From assembly GCF_018274385.1 (NCBI RefSeq), contig NZ_JAAFYZ010000011.1, positions 31,496 through 95,495 of the forward strand: DNA of 64,000 nucleotides, given 5' to 3'. The DNA comes from Catenulispora pinistramenti (GTDB lineage: Bacteria; Actinomycetota; Actinomycetes; Streptomycetales; Catenulisporaceae). The notes under the pieces were generated by a model. It was not told where the DNA came from. It did not search any database and saw nothing but the letters and a program-made list of their open reading frames with translations. Positions 33,242 to 46,898 of the stretch are shown here, in pieces (within the stretch, counting starts at the first letter, position 1; every line of letters begins with the position of its first letter). The position numbers and the translations under genes are program-made.

Positions 33242-34591
33242 CTACGGGCGTTGCAGGGCACCGTCGCTCCGGCGCGGCGGGCGCCAGGCACGTCCGGGCT
33301 CGGCCTTGGCGGCCGGCGGGTACTTGGCGGCCAGGGCCTCGTCGAGGTCGACGCCGAGCCCCGGCGCGTACGACGGCCACAGGTGGCCGTCCCGGATCTC
33401 CGGACAGCCCGGGAAGACCTCCCGGTGCTGGTCGGCGAACAGATGCTGCTCCTGGATCCCGAAGTTCGGGCTGGCCAGGTCCAGGGCGAGGTTCGCGGCG
33501 TGGCCGATCGGCGAGACGTCCCCGGGGCCGTGCCACGCCGTGCGGATCCCGAAGGTCTCGGCGAGGTTCGCCAGCCGCCAGGCCGGGGTCAGTCCGCCGA
33601 TCGCCGATATGTGGACCCTGATGAAGTCGCACAGGCGCTCGGTGACCACCGGCCGGTACTCGGCCGGGTTGACGAACAGCTCGCCGATCGCGATCGGCGT
33701 CGCGCTCTGGTTCCGGATGGCGCGGAGCCAGTCGAGGTCTTCCGGGGCAACCGGATCCTCGAGATAGAACAGGTCGTACGGCTCCAGCTCCTTGGCCAGC
33801 CGCACGGCCTCGGTGGGATGCACCCGCTCGTGCACGTCGTGGATCAGCTCCACCTCCGAGCCCACCGTGCTGCGCAGGTGCTCGAACAGCCCGCGCACGG
33901 TCCGCAGGTACGCGCGGGGATCCCACGCGTCGGCGACGAGCGCACGCCGGTAGCCCTCACTCCCGCCGGCGCTCGTCGCCTTCGGTGCGCCGTAGGTGCC
34001 GCCCCCGGGGACGGCGACCTGACAGCGCACGTATTGGTAGCCGGCCTCGATCCATTCCTGGACCTCCTCGGCGACCGCCTTGGCGTCCACCCCCGCGGCG
34101 TGGGTGTAGAGCGGGACCGCGGTGCGGCAGCGGCCACCGAGCAGCTGCCACACCGGGAGCCCGGCGACCTTCCCCTTGATGTCCCACAAAGCCATATCGA
34201 CGCCCGACAGCGCGTTGTTCAGAACGGGACCGGAGCGCCAGTACCCGGAGACATGCAGGGTGCTGACGATGTCCGTGATGTCGGCCGGATCGCGGCCGAT
34301 CAGCTGCGGCGCCAGGTATTCGTCGACCGCGGTCGCGACCGCCTTGGCGCGCTGGGTGAAGGTCGCGCACCCGAGCCCGTACAGGCCCGGCTGGTTCGTG
34401 TCGATCCGCACCACGACCAGCGTGGTGCCGGTCGGCGCGGTGAGGATCGTGCGGACGCCGGTGATGCGGACGCCTGAGGCGCCGCCGGAGCCGGTGCCCG
34501 CGGTGCTGCCTGGGTCGGTGCCCGAGTCCGGCCCGCCGGAGGGCGCCGCCCAAGGCGGTTCGGCGGGCCGGAGTTCGTCGTGCGAGGTCAC
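33242..34591 (-). CDS. enolase-superfamily sugar-acid dehydratase (ManD/RspA type)
   Basis: This 449-residue enzyme belongs to the mandelate racemase/enolase superfamily. Family blocks are VSGYWRSGPVLNNALSGVDM, ALWDIKGKVAGLPVWQLLGG, the metal ligands in VELIHDVHERVHPTEA, YLEDPVAPEDLDWL and TPIAIGELFVNPAEY, and IRTAWHGPGDVSPIGHAANL. These point to the ManD/RspA group, whose members dehydrate mannonate or gluconate, some only weakly. The GTG at 34591 overlaps the previous gene's stop (GTGA), so I use it rather than ATG 34606. The N-terminal 40 residues are low-complexity Gly/Ser/Pro. Its coexistence with UxuA is notable. Confidence 0.82.
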   Translation of the reverse strand: MTSHDELRPAEPPWAAPSGGPDSGTDPGSTAGTGSGGASGVRITGVRTILTAPTGTTLVVVRIDTNQPGLYGLGCATFTQRAKAVATAVDEYLAPQLIGRDPADITDIVSTLHVSGYWRSGPVLNNALSGVDMALWDIKGKVAGLPVWQLLGGRCRTAVPLYTHAAGVDAKAVAEEVQEWIEAGYQYVRCQVAVPGGGTYGAPKATSAGGSEGYRRALVADAWDPRAYLRTVRGLFEHLRSTVGSEVELIHDVHERVHPTEAVRLAKELEPYDLFYLEDPVAPEDLDWLRAIRNQSATPIAIGELFVNPAEYRPVVTERLCDFIRVHISAIGGLTPAWRLANLAETFGIRTAWHGPGDVSPIGHAANLALDLASPNFGIQEQHLFADQHREVFPGCPEIRDGHLWPSYAPGLGVDLDEALAAKYPPAAKAEPGRAWRPPRRSDGALQRP

Positions 34592-37587
34592 TTGCCGAGC
34601 CCCCATCGGGTGTCGATCCGGCCGCCGGTGAACTGCGCGCCGGTGCCCCAGAACGGGGCGAAGTTGTAGCAGCCCGAGGCGGTTCCCTCGTTCTGCGCCG
34701 TCCAGTACGTCGCGCCGTGCGCGCCGGTGCCCCGGTCGTTGACCTGGACCGCCATCGTGGCCTCGTGGACCTGTCCGGCCGGCAGGGCGTTGAGCGCCGC
34801 GTACAGATCAGGGAGCTGGTTCCAGTTGATCGCCAGCTCGTACGTCGTCGCCTTGTTGGTGTCGTCGCGGGTGACGACCACCCGGCCGTCGGCGCCGGTG
34901 GTGGCGTGCGCGTCCAGCTGGCCCAGCGGTGTCGGAAGCACCGCGTTGGTCGGGTAGAACGTCTGGTAGTTCGTGCCGGGGGCCAGTTGGCGGTGCAGTT
35001 CGCCGGGGCCGAAGGGCAGGGTGGCCACGAACAGGTGCGAGGCGGAGACCAGGCACTTGTCGTAGTGCGGGTCGCCGGCCAGCAGGTCGTCGGGGTTGGC
35101 CACGACGTTGAAGCCGATCTGGACGCTGTCGGCGGCGAAGGGGAACAGGTACTGGCCCTGCGCCGAGGCCCACACCAAGTTCGAGGACTGAGTCTGGTCC
35201 TCGATGACCGCGCGGACGTACAGGCTCGTACTGTCCCAGGCGGTCTGGAAGGTGTAGTTCTTGGTGTCGCTCACGCCGGCCAACAGCACCGTGCTGCTCA
35301 TCGTGACCGGCACGACGCCGTTCCACTGGCTCGCACTGCCCCCGACCGTGATCGAGCGGTTCGGGACGTAGGCCAGCTGGACGGTCTGCGAACCCTTCAG
35401 ATGGAAGCCGTCCCGGCCCGGGATCGTCACGTCATAGGCGATCGGGTACTGGTTGTTCGGATCCACCTGGGAGGTCTGGGCGGGCCAGGAGACGATCTGG
35501 CTCTCGCCCGGCGCCAGCATCACCGGCCGGGTCGCGCCCGGAACCGTCCAGCCGGCCGGCGGCGTCATCGTCACGTTGGCGTGCACGAAGCCCGGCGAGA
35601 CGTTCTCCACCCGCAGATCGATGGTGCTGCCGGGCCCGATCGGCGTCACGAACGACAGCGGCGTGACCTTCACCGGCTCGTCGTAGGTGAACACCGCGCC
35701 CTCGGTCAGCGCCGTCTTCAGGTCGTTCGGCCGCAGATCCGTGTCGAAGTACAGCACCTCCCACGGGTTCAGCGGGAGTGTGACCGTGGACTTGCTGCCG
35801 TCGGCCAGCAGCGTGCCGAGGTAGTCGTAGACGCGGATGTGCCGGGCGCTGTTCAGCGTCAGCGTGCCGGTGTAGCCCGCGTTCTGGTGCTCCATCGTGC
35901 CGTCGTAGAGCTGGTCGGCGTAGATCGCCGCCCGGCCCTTGCCGTCGGCGTGCTTGAACAGGAAGCCCCACGTGGACTTCGCCGTCGGATACAGCTCCTC
36001 AAGGAGCTGACAGTCCTCCAGCACCCGGGTCATCGTCGAGTAGGCGACGATCGGCGCGCTCGGGCTCTTGGTCTTGTTGTCGTACATGTTGAACTCGGCG
36101 CCGGAGTAGGTCGCGTCGTAGCACAGCGAGAACCAGAACACCTTGACCGGCGAGTTCTCCTCGGCCCCGGCCAGCATGTGCAACAGGTAGTTCGGGGTCA
36201 GCGTGCGGGCCACGCCGTACTGCTGCATGTTCGCCGGATACGCCGTGAACTGCAGGCTGCCGGCGGTGCCGAGCTCGGTCTGCCACTGGCCGGCCCGGCC
36301 CTGGTTCTGGCCGTACTTCCGGTCCAGCTTGATCTGCGTCTTGGTCATCGCGTACTGCGTGGAGTCCGGGAAGCCGTACGCGTGGTTGACCGAACCGTCG
36401 ATGTAGCCGACCTTGTCCGAGCCGATCGCGTAGACGATGTCCCGGTTGTAGGTGACCGAGCCGCCGCCGATCAGGTTCACGTTCGGGTAGTCCGGCTTGA
36501 CCAGGTCCCAGATCAGCTTGGTCATGTCGCGGTAGTCCTGCGCGGTGCCGGTCGCCCAGGACCAGCCGTGCACCCACGGCTCGTTCCACAGCTCCCAGTT
36601 CTCGACCAGGTCCTGCAACGGCGCGATGCTGTGGTACACCATCTCCGAGTGCGCGACCATGTCCTTGGGCCGGTTCTGGTACGGCAGCGGGATCGTGCCG
36701 TTGGGCAGCGGCTCCACGTTCCAGGACATGTTGTAGTTGATGCCGGCGATCGGCGTGATCCCCAGCGCCAGCCAGTCCTGGATCTCGGCGCGCGCGGCGT
36801 CGATCGCGGTCTGGTCCCAGAAGACGCCGGGCGAGGGGGCGACGGTGTCGGGCTCGACGGCGTTGACGCCACGGGTCCACTTCACCCCCATGCGCGCGGC
36901 GATCTGGCGGCTGGTGGCCCAGGTGCCCTCAGGCCGGATGCCCAGGCCGAACGGGGAGTTCGGGCGCACCCCGGCCACGGTCTGCCGGATCACGCCGAGG
37001 CCGTGGATGGCGCTGATCAGGACCGTGTTGTCGGACTTGGTGACGGTGACCGCCACCTGGTAGTGGTCCGGGCTCAGGTTTCCCAGCGGGATCGTGACCA
37101 CGCCGGGGGAGCCGGCCGGGGCACTGAACGCGGAGCTGCCGGTCCCGAGCTGCGTGGTGCCGCGCCGGGTCAGGGTCCAGGCGATGGTGCCGGTCATCGC
37201 GACAGTGCTGTTGAAGGTGACGACCAGGGCCGTCGCCGCCGTGCCGCTGTTGGCGTCGGCGATGTAGAGCCCTGTGGTGTCGGTGAAGTTGACGTCCACC
37301 AACGGGATCCGGACCGCCGGGGCGGCTGCTTTCGTCAGGGCGCCGGCGGTGGCCGGGACTGCGGCCGAGCCGCCGGCGCTCCCCGGGGCGTTCGCCGCGT
37401 CGGCTTGCGCGCTCTGGCTGCCGAGCATGTTCACCGCCGCGGTTCCGGCGGCGGCGGCCGCGCCGTAGCCCAGCGCGCGACGGCGGCTGATCTGCTTGCG
37501 GGTGATCCGATCACGTTCGAGCGGACCGGGGATACCGGGGATACCGGGTGCTGCGGGGTGGTTCTCGGCGCCTTCCGGGTGGGTCAT
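34588..37587 (-). CDS. Tat-exported glycoside hydrolase, clan-A-like TIM barrel plus C-terminal CBM9-like domain
   Basis: This 999-residue secreted enzyme has a twin-arginine signal (SRRRALGYGAAAAAGTAAV, 34-52). A beta-sandwich (about 90-200) precedes a TIM barrel. The barrel has the clan A acid/base motif ENWELWNEPW (E336) and a likely nucleophile in QWQTELGTAG. A C-terminal part (about 740-999, ITVGGSASQWNGVVPV, YTFQTAWDSTSLYVRAVIED) resembles CBM9-type sugar-binding domains. The closest catalytic family looks like GH39 or a GH5-like group; I cannot be more exact. ATG 37587 has GGAGG upstream; ATG 37602 is possible. It would act outside the cell ahead of import. Confidence 0.75.
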   Translation of the reverse strand: MTHPEGAENHPAAPGIPGIPGPLERDRITRKQISRRRALGYGAAAAAGTAAVNMLGSQSAQADAANAPGSAGGSAAVPATAGALTKAAAPAVRIPLVDVNFTDTTGLYIADANSGTAATALVVTFNSTVAMTGTIAWTLTRRGTTQLGTGSSAFSAPAGSPGVVTIPLGNLSPDHYQVAVTVTKSDNTVLISAIHGLGVIRQTVAGVRPNSPFGLGIRPEGTWATSRQIAARMGVKWTRGVNAVEPDTVAPSPGVFWDQTAIDAARAEIQDWLALGITPIAGINYNMSWNVEPLPNGTIPLPYQNRPKDMVAHSEMVYHSIAPLQDLVENWELWNEPWVHGWSWATGTAQDYRDMTKLIWDLVKPDYPNVNLIGGGSVTYNRDIVYAIGSDKVGYIDGSVNHAYGFPDSTQYAMTKTQIKLDRKYGQNQGRAGQWQTELGTAGSLQFTAYPANMQQYGVARTLTPNYLLHMLAGAEENSPVKVFWFSLCYDATYSGAEFNMYDNKTKSPSAPIVAYSTMTRVLEDCQLLEELYPTAKSTWGFLFKHADGKGRAAIYADQLYDGTMEHQNAGYTGTLTLNSARHIRVYDYLGTLLADGSKSTVTLPLNPWEVLYFDTDLRPNDLKTALTEGAVFTYDEPVKVTPLSFVTPIGPGSTIDLRVENVSPGFVHANVTMTPPAGWTVPGATRPVMLAPGESQIVSWPAQTSQVDPNNQYPIAYDVTIPGRDGFHLKGSQTVQLAYVPNRSITVGGSASQWNGVVPVTMSSTVLLAGVSDTKNYTFQTAWDSTSLYVRAVIEDQTQSSNLVWASAQGQYLFPFAADSVQIGFNVVANPDDLLAGDPHYDKCLVSASHLFVATLPFGPGELHRQLAPGTNYQTFYPTNAVLPTPLGQLDAHATTGADGRVVVTRDDTNKATTYELAINWNQLPDLYAALNALPAGQVHEATMAVQVNDRGTGAHGATYWTAQNEGTASGCYNFAPFWGTGAQFTGGRIDTRWGLGK

Positions 37588-37618
37588 CTCTCGGGCCTCC
37601 ATGGCGACGGAGTTGGTG

Positions 37619-39433
37619 TCAGACCTCTGTGATCGGGGTGATCAGGCACAGGCCGGACGGGGGCACCGCGACGGAGCTCGGCCCGAGGGCTAGGCGTGTG
37701 TGCTCCTCGCGGATGGTGCGACCGCAGGCGTCTGACACAGTCAGGCGCACGGCGGATTGGTGCCGAAGGTCGAGGACGACGCGGCCGGAGTCGGTGGCGT
37801 TGACCACGGCGGCCTCACGGAGCCCGCTCAGGTCGAGCGGGACCAGGTGGTTCACGGTGTGCAGGACCGCGACCGCGCGCTCGGCGTCGGTGACGGTCGT
37901 CAGGGGATAAAGCTCGTCGGGGCGGCCGGCGAGGACAGGGCCGCGGGTGAGCAGATCGCGGCGGTCCCGCCAGAAACCGAGCCAGAAGGCGATCATCGCC
38001 CGGTGCTCGGCGGGCAGATCGGCGAGCCGCATCGAGATCTGCGGGATGGTGTGCAGCACGGCCAGCAGCTGCCTGGCCGCCTGCTCCGCGGGGGCGGACG
38101 CGTCCCACATCAGCATGTCGGAGTGGATCGCGACGTCCGGTGCGAGCAGCGCCAGGTCCAGGGACTTCACGCGGTTGGCGACCGCGTCGGCCGGGCAGTC
38201 GCTGGCGCGCAGCAGGTTGCCGTACTCGAGCATCGCAGGGCCGGTATACGGCTGGCGGAACTCGATGAGGAAGTCGGTGCCGAGAGCGGCGTGCAAGCGC
38301 CCCCGCAGGGCGGCCAGCATGACGCGCATCGCGGTGCCGACGTCGGGGATCCAGCCTTCGGCGGCCGGCTCTCCGGTGGGCACGGGGTCAGCGGTGTTGC
38401 CCGCCTCGGCGTGCGTCCCACTCGCATACGCCGAGGCGGAGTCCAGGAAATCGATCTTCAGGCCGTCCAGGCCGTAGCTCTGGACCAGCCGTGCGCAGGA
38501 GTCGACGACAAAGGCGCGGACCTCGGCGTGCCGCGGGTCCAGCACGTGGCAGCCCCATTCGGGCCGGGCGTGCGGGGCGAACCCGGCCAGCGCTGCACGC
38601 GCCGCGCTGTCCTGCCCGAGCAACAGCGGGGCGATCCAGGCCATGTACTTCAGACCGGTCGCGTGGATCTCGGCGACGTGTGCGGCGAAGTCCGGGAACT
38701 TGTCGGCGTCCGGTTCCCAGTCGCCGCACCCGGAGTAGCCGCCGCCGGTGCCGCCGCGCTGCCAGCCGTCGTCCAGGATGAGGAGTCCGCATCCGGCTTC
38801 GGCGGCCAGCTCGGCCTCGGCCTCGATCGCCGCCGCGTTCACGTCTTGGTGGTAGGAGTACCACGTCGAGTAGGTCGGGGTCCGCCCGGCGTCCGGGACG
38901 GGCAGCCCGGTCTCAGGGGACTGCCAGCGAGCCAGCTCGCGCAGCGTGTCGGCGTGCGACCGCCCCGGCTCGGCTATTCGGATCCGGCAGACCTCGCCGG
39001 GCTCCAGGTCCATCGCCAGCCAGATGCCGAACCGGCCGGTGCGCTCGCCGAGGCCGAACTTCAGGTGCGTGGTCGCGACCAGGCGGTCGGTGGCGTAGGC
39101 GAGCAAGGTGTTCGCGCTGCCGTCGTACAGACAACCCAGCGGCGCCGAGTCGGCCAGGCCGATCGCGCGCCAACCGGTCATCCAGTCCGCGGCCAAGTGG
39201 CGGTCCCAGCCGGCGGCCGGGTGCCAGTAGCCGACGGCGCCGCCGAGCGGGACGTCCAGACGTACCAACGTTGTCTGATCCGCCCCACCGGCGAGCTCGG
39301 CGACCCCGCCCCCGAGTTCCGCGGTGAGGACCGGCGCCGGACCGGGGGTCAGCCGTGTGACGACGACACCGTGCACCTCAAGGGCACTGCCGTCGTTCCA
39401 CAGGTGACGCCGGTCGGTCAGCGGGGCCATCAT
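37619..39433 (-). CDS. GH36-type alpha-galactosidase
   Basis: This 604-residue enzyme removes alpha-galactosyl groups. The nucleophile motif GLDGLKIDF places D328, and the acid/base motif RASDCPADAVANR places D412. Other blocks are LLILDDGWQRGG, EWGCHVLDPRHAEVRAFVVD and FRQPYTGPAMLEYGNLL. No signal peptide is visible, so it should act on imported oligosaccharide. ATG 39433 has GAGAGGAACG upstream; an upstream ATG at 39469 is less likely. It is the first gene of the long minus-strand operon. An inverted-repeat operator candidate lies in the divergent region before it. Confidence 0.85.
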   Translation of the reverse strand: MMAPLTDRRHLWNDGSALEVHGVVVTRLTPGPAPVLTAELGGGVAELAGGADQTTLVRLDVPLGGAVGYWHPAAGWDRHLAADWMTGWRAIGLADSAPLGCLYDGSANTLLAYATDRLVATTHLKFGLGERTGRFGIWLAMDLEPGEVCRIRIAEPGRSHADTLRELARWQSPETGLPVPDAGRTPTYSTWYSYHQDVNAAAIEAEAELAAEAGCGLLILDDGWQRGGTGGGYSGCGDWEPDADKFPDFAAHVAEIHATGLKYMAWIAPLLLGQDSAARAALAGFAPHARPEWGCHVLDPRHAEVRAFVVDSCARLVQSYGLDGLKIDFLDSASAYASGTHAEAGNTADPVPTGEPAAEGWIPDVGTAMRVMLAALRGRLHAALGTDFLIEFRQPYTGPAMLEYGNLLRASDCPADAVANRVKSLDLALLAPDVAIHSDMLMWDASAPAEQAARQLLAVLHTIPQISMRLADLPAEHRAMIAFWLGFWRDRRDLLTRGPVLAGRPDELYPLTTVTDAERAVAVLHTVNHLVPLDLSGLREAAVVNATDSGRVVLDLRHQSAVRLTVSDACGRTIREEHTRLALGPSSVAVPPSGLCLITPITEV

Positions 39434-39468
39434 CGTTCCTCTCAGGGGATTGGCAGGAACCATAGCCA

Positions 39469-39499
39469 CGCTGAGACAACGTTGTCCAGAGTTTCAGCG
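39469..39499. promoter_or_regulatory. nested palindromic operator in the divergent GH36/lactonase promoter
   Basis: A perfect 12-base palindrome GACAACGTTGTC (39475-39486) is flanked by CGCTGA and TCAGCG arms (39469-39474 and 39494-39499). It has the form of a LacI-family operator and would control both the minus-strand operon and the lactonase gene. A related half (ACGTTGTC) occurs near 41488, upstream of the LacI gene ending at 40412. Confidence 0.6.
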
Positions 39500-39521
39500 A
39501 GGGAAAGGAAAGCGCATTCCC

Positions 39522-40373
39522 ATGTTCAATCCGGAGGTGTTCGTACCCTGCGACGCTGAGGTGGGCGAGGGCCCGGTGGTCGACCACGCGGCCGGCCGGC
39601 TGCTCTTCGTCGACATCCCGCGGGGCCGGCTGTTGCGGGCTGATCTGCGCGTATCGGGCCCGGCGACCGAGCTCGCGGCCGTCGGGATGTCCCTGGGCGC
39701 GGTGGCGCCGCGCCGAAGCGGAGGCTGGGTCGCGGCGTGTGCGCGGGGTTTCGGGACGCTGAGACCGGATGGTGACCTTGGTGTTCAGTACCCTGTGTTG
39801 GACGACCCGGCATTGCGGATGAATGATGCGAAATGCGATTCAGCGGGACGATTCTGGGCGGGCAGCACGGAATTGTCCTTCGAACCGGGCCGCGGGGCGT
39901 TGCATTGCTGGGACCCGCAGCACGGCGTCCGCACCGTCGTGGAAGGCCTGACCCTGCCCAACGGGCTCGGCTGGAGCCCCGACGACACGGTCTTCTACCT
40001 GGCCGACAGCATGCGGCAGGTGGTGCTGTCGGCGCCGTTCGACGTGCGCACCGGGACGATCGGGTCCCTCAGTGAGCTGATCCGGGTCGATGACGGCCTG
40101 CCGGACGGCCTGTGCGTCGATGTGGACGGCTGCCTGTGGCTCGCGGTCTGGGGCGCGGGGGAGGTGCGGCGCTACGATCCGCGCGGTCGGCTGATCGCGA
40201 CCGTGCGCTTCCCGGTGTCGCAGCCGTCGTCCTGTGCGTTCGGCGCGGACGGGGCGCTGTTCGTGACCTCCGCGCGGGAAGGTACACACGCGGCCCAGGA
40301 GCCTTACGCCGGCTCGGTCTTCGTCGTGGACGCCGGTGTGCGGGGGGTGCCGACGGGTATATTCGAGGCCTGA
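39522..40373 (+). CDS. SMP-30/gluconolactonase-family lactonase
   Basis: This 283-residue six-bladed propeller enzyme hydrolyses sugar lactones. Metal-site blocks are EVGEGPVVDHAAGRLLFVDI, RMNDAKCDSAGRFWAGST, LPNGLGWSPDDTVFYLADS and VDDGLPDGLCVDVDGCLW. The Glu and the Asn/Asp residues of the SMP-30 calcium site are present. It is divergent from the uronate operon, so the likely substrate is the aldarolactone made by uronate dehydrogenase; this is inferred. ATG 39522 is preceded by GGGAAAGGAA. Confidence 0.85.
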   Translation: MFNPEVFVPCDAEVGEGPVVDHAAGRLLFVDIPRGRLLRADLRVSGPATELAAVGMSLGAVAPRRSGGWVAACARGFGTLRPDGDLGVQYPVLDDPALRMNDAKCDSAGRFWAGSTELSFEPGRGALHCWDPQHGVRTVVEGLTLPNGLGWSPDDTVFYLADSMRQVVLSAPFDVRTGTIGSLSELIRVDDGLPDGLCVDVDGCLWLAVWGAGEVRRYDPRGRLIATVRFPVSQPSSCAFGADGALFVTSAREGTHAAQEPYAGSVFVVDAGVRGVPTGIFEA

Positions 40374-40411
40374 TTTAATAGGGGTGCGCGCGTCGGCGTC
40401 AGCCGTGCCGG

Positions 40412-41428
40412 TCAGCCGGCGCTGCGCACTACCAGCTCGGTCGGCACAATCACGGTCTTGGGCCGCGACCGGTCCCCGGCGATCCGGTTGAACAGCAGTT
40501 CCGTCCCGATCCGGCCGATCTCGCGCACGTCGTAGGACACCACCGTCAGCGGCCACGGCACGAACGAGGCGGTCTCGAAGTCGTCGAAGCCGATCAGCTC
40601 CACCTGCGCGGCCCGGCCGCCCAACGCGCTCAGCGTGCCCAGCGTCAGCCGGTTGTTCAGCGCGAAGATCGCGGTCGGCGGCTCGGGGCCGTCGAGCATC
40701 GCGTTCACCGCGGCCGTGGCATCCGGCACGGTGTGCAGCCCGTACTTGATCAGATCGGGCCGGTACGGCAACCCGGCCTGCTCCAGCGCCTTCTCCGCCG
40801 CCGAGAGCCGCTCGGCCATCGTGGATATGGTCAGCCAGTCCGAGATCACGCCGATCCGGGTGTGCCCGGCGGCCACCAGATGCTCGATGGCCGCCCGGGA
40901 ACCCCCGGCGTTGTCGATCAGCACCGTGTCCGCGCGCAGATTGCGCGGCGGCCGGTCCAGGAACACGATCGGCGTGCCGCGCTCGATCTCCGGGCGCAGG
41001 TACACGTGGTCGGCGTCGGCCGCCGGGACCACCAGCAGCCCGTCCACCCGGCGCTCGCACAGCTCCAGCAGCAGCTTGCGCTCGCGGTCGGCGTCCTCCT
41101 CGGAGCTGGCGGTGATCAGCAGGGTGTCGCGGTCCAGCGCGTACTGCGCCGAGGCCGCGGCGATCCCGGCGTAGAACGGGTTCGCCAGGTCCTCGATGAG
41201 CAGGCCCACCGTCGCCGAGGTGCTGCCGGCCCGCAGGTTGCGGGCCATGTCGTTGCGCCGGAAGCCGAGTTCGGCGACGGCGGCGTTGACCTTGCCCACC
41301 AGCTGCGGGTCCACGGTGGGGACGTTGTTCACCACCCGCGACACGGTCTTCAGGCTGACGCCCGCGATCCGCGCCACGTCCGCCATGGTCGGGCGGCGGA
41401 TCTCCCCTCCCGCGCTGGACGTGCTCAC
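40412..41428 (-). CDS. LacI-family transcriptional regulator
   Basis: This 338-residue repressor has the LacI DNA-binding helices TMADVARIAGVSLKTVSRVV and the hinge NDMARNLRAGSTSATVGLLI. A periplasmic-binding-like sensor domain follows (AIFALNNRLTLGTLSAL, AAQVELIGFDDFETASFVPW). It lies between the lactonase and GH2 genes. It is the natural candidate regulator for the GH36/lactonase divergent promoter, although its operator is not shown. A palindrome at 41453-41468 may be its own control site. Confidence 0.93.
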   Translation of the reverse strand: MSTSSAGGEIRRPTMADVARIAGVSLKTVSRVVNNVPTVDPQLVGKVNAAVAELGFRRNDMARNLRAGSTSATVGLLIEDLANPFYAGIAAASAQYALDRDTLLITASSEEDADRERKLLLELCERRVDGLLVVPAADADHVYLRPEIERGTPIVFLDRPPRNLRADTVLIDNAGGSRAAIEHLVAAGHTRIGVISDWLTISTMAERLSAAEKALEQAGLPYRPDLIKYGLHTVPDATAAVNAMLDGPEPPTAIFALNNRLTLGTLSALGGRAAQVELIGFDDFETASFVPWPLTVVSYDVREIGRIGTELLFNRIAGDRSRPKTVIVPTELVVRSAG

Positions 41429-41452
41429 CTGCGGTCCGGCTCCTTCCGGCGA

Positions 41453-41468
41453 CTAGACAGTCGTCTAG
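41453..41468. promoter_or_regulatory. palindrome upstream of the first LacI gene
   Basis: CTAGAC and GTCTAG flank AGTC, 25 bases upstream of the LacI start. A second small palindrome, GGCACGGTGCC, lies at 41475-41485. Autoregulation is possible but unproven. Confidence 0.4.
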
Positions 41469-41502
41469 GCTCCGGGCACGGTGCCTACGTTGTCTCGTGT
41501 CG

Positions 41503-45877
<4,375 letters not shown>

Positions 45878-45902
45878 TTGACAGCTAAGGGGATCGCCGA
45901 CG

Positions 45903-46898
45903 ATGCCTGACTTCGATCTGCCCCTGGACGGGCTCCGCGAACGCCACGCGGACGACACCACCCCGGCCGACTTCGACGCGTTCTGGCAGGACGGCATCGA
46001 GGCGGCCCGTGCGCTCGGCGGCAAACCGACGGCCGAGCCCGTCGACACCGGTCTCACCACGATCACCACCCACGATGTCACGTTCCCCGGCTATGGGGGC
46101 GAGCCGGTACGCGCTTGGTTGCACCTGCCCCGGCACACGGATGGGCCGCTTCCGGTAGTGGTGCGCTACATAGGCTACGGCGGCGGACGCGGATTGCCGT
46201 ATGAAGACGTGCTGTGGGCCAGCGCCGGCTCCGCGTATTTCGTGATGGACACGCGCGGGCAGGGTTCGGATTGGGGATTGGGCGATACCGCCGATCCGCA
46301 TGGATCAGGGCCCGCATACCCGGGGTTCGCGACCCGGGGCATCGGCGACCCGGAGGAGTACTACTACCGGCGTGTGACGATCGACGCGGTGCGGGCCGTG
46401 GACGCGGTGGCAGCGCTGGCGACGGAGTTCGTAGAGGCGGACACGTCGCGGATTTCCGTTGTGGGGACTAGTCAGGGCGGGGGATTGGCGCTGGCGGTCG
46501 CGGGTCTGCATCCGGCGGTGCGGGCGGCGATGATCGACGTGCCCTTCTTGTGCGACTTCCCGCGAGCGGTGCATATCGCGCAGCGTGGCCCCTACACGGA
46601 ACTCGCGGCCTATATGCGGATGCACCGCGACTCGGTGTCACGGGTGCGCCGGACGCTGGCGTATTTCGACGGGGTCGCTCACGCGCAGCGGGCGACGGCG
46701 CCGGCGTTGTTCTCGGTGGCGTTGATGGACGACATATGTCCGCCTTCGACGGTGTTCGCCGCCTACAACGTCTACGGCGGTGCGAAGGAGATCAAGGAGT
46801 ACGAGTTCAACAACCACGAAGGCGGCGGGTCGTTCCACGCGGGCGTCCAGCTGCGGTGGCTCTCTGAGCTCCGTCAAGGTTTGGAAACAGACTGTTGA
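45903..46898 (+). CDS. CE7 carbohydrate acetyl esterase
   Basis: This 331-residue alpha/beta hydrolase belongs to the acetyl xylan esterase/cephalosporin C deacetylase family. The nucleophile is S190 in RISVVGTSQGGGLALA, the acid lies in LMDDICPPSTVFAAYN, and the histidine in NNHEGGGSFHAGVQL. Oxyanion and family blocks are VVRYIGYGGGRGLPYED and FVMDTRGQGSDW. It would remove acetyl groups from the imported oligosaccharide, since no signal peptide is seen. Its promoter carries the LacI-type operator. The next promoter begins inside its last codons. Confidence 0.9.
   Translation: MPDFDLPLDGLRERHADDTTPADFDAFWQDGIEAARALGGKPTAEPVDTGLTTITTHDVTFPGYGGEPVRAWLHLPRHTDGPLPVVVRYIGYGGGRGLPYEDVLWASAGSAYFVMDTRGQGSDWGLGDTADPHGSGPAYPGFATRGIGDPEEYYYRRVTIDAVRAVDAVAALATEFVEADTSRISVVGTSQGGGLALAVAGLHPAVRAAMIDVPFLCDFPRAVHIAQRGPYTELAAYMRMHRDSVSRVRRTLAYFDGVAHAQRATAPALFSVALMDDICPPSTVFAAYNVYGGAKEIKEYEFNNHEGGGSFHAGVQLRWLSELRQGLETDC

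Noticed and set aside
33838..33853. Further copies of the AGATCAGCTCCAC core, here and at 40595
   Set aside because: Both are inside coding sequences (Glu-Leu-Ile codons), have no hairpin and match only GATCAGCTCCAC.
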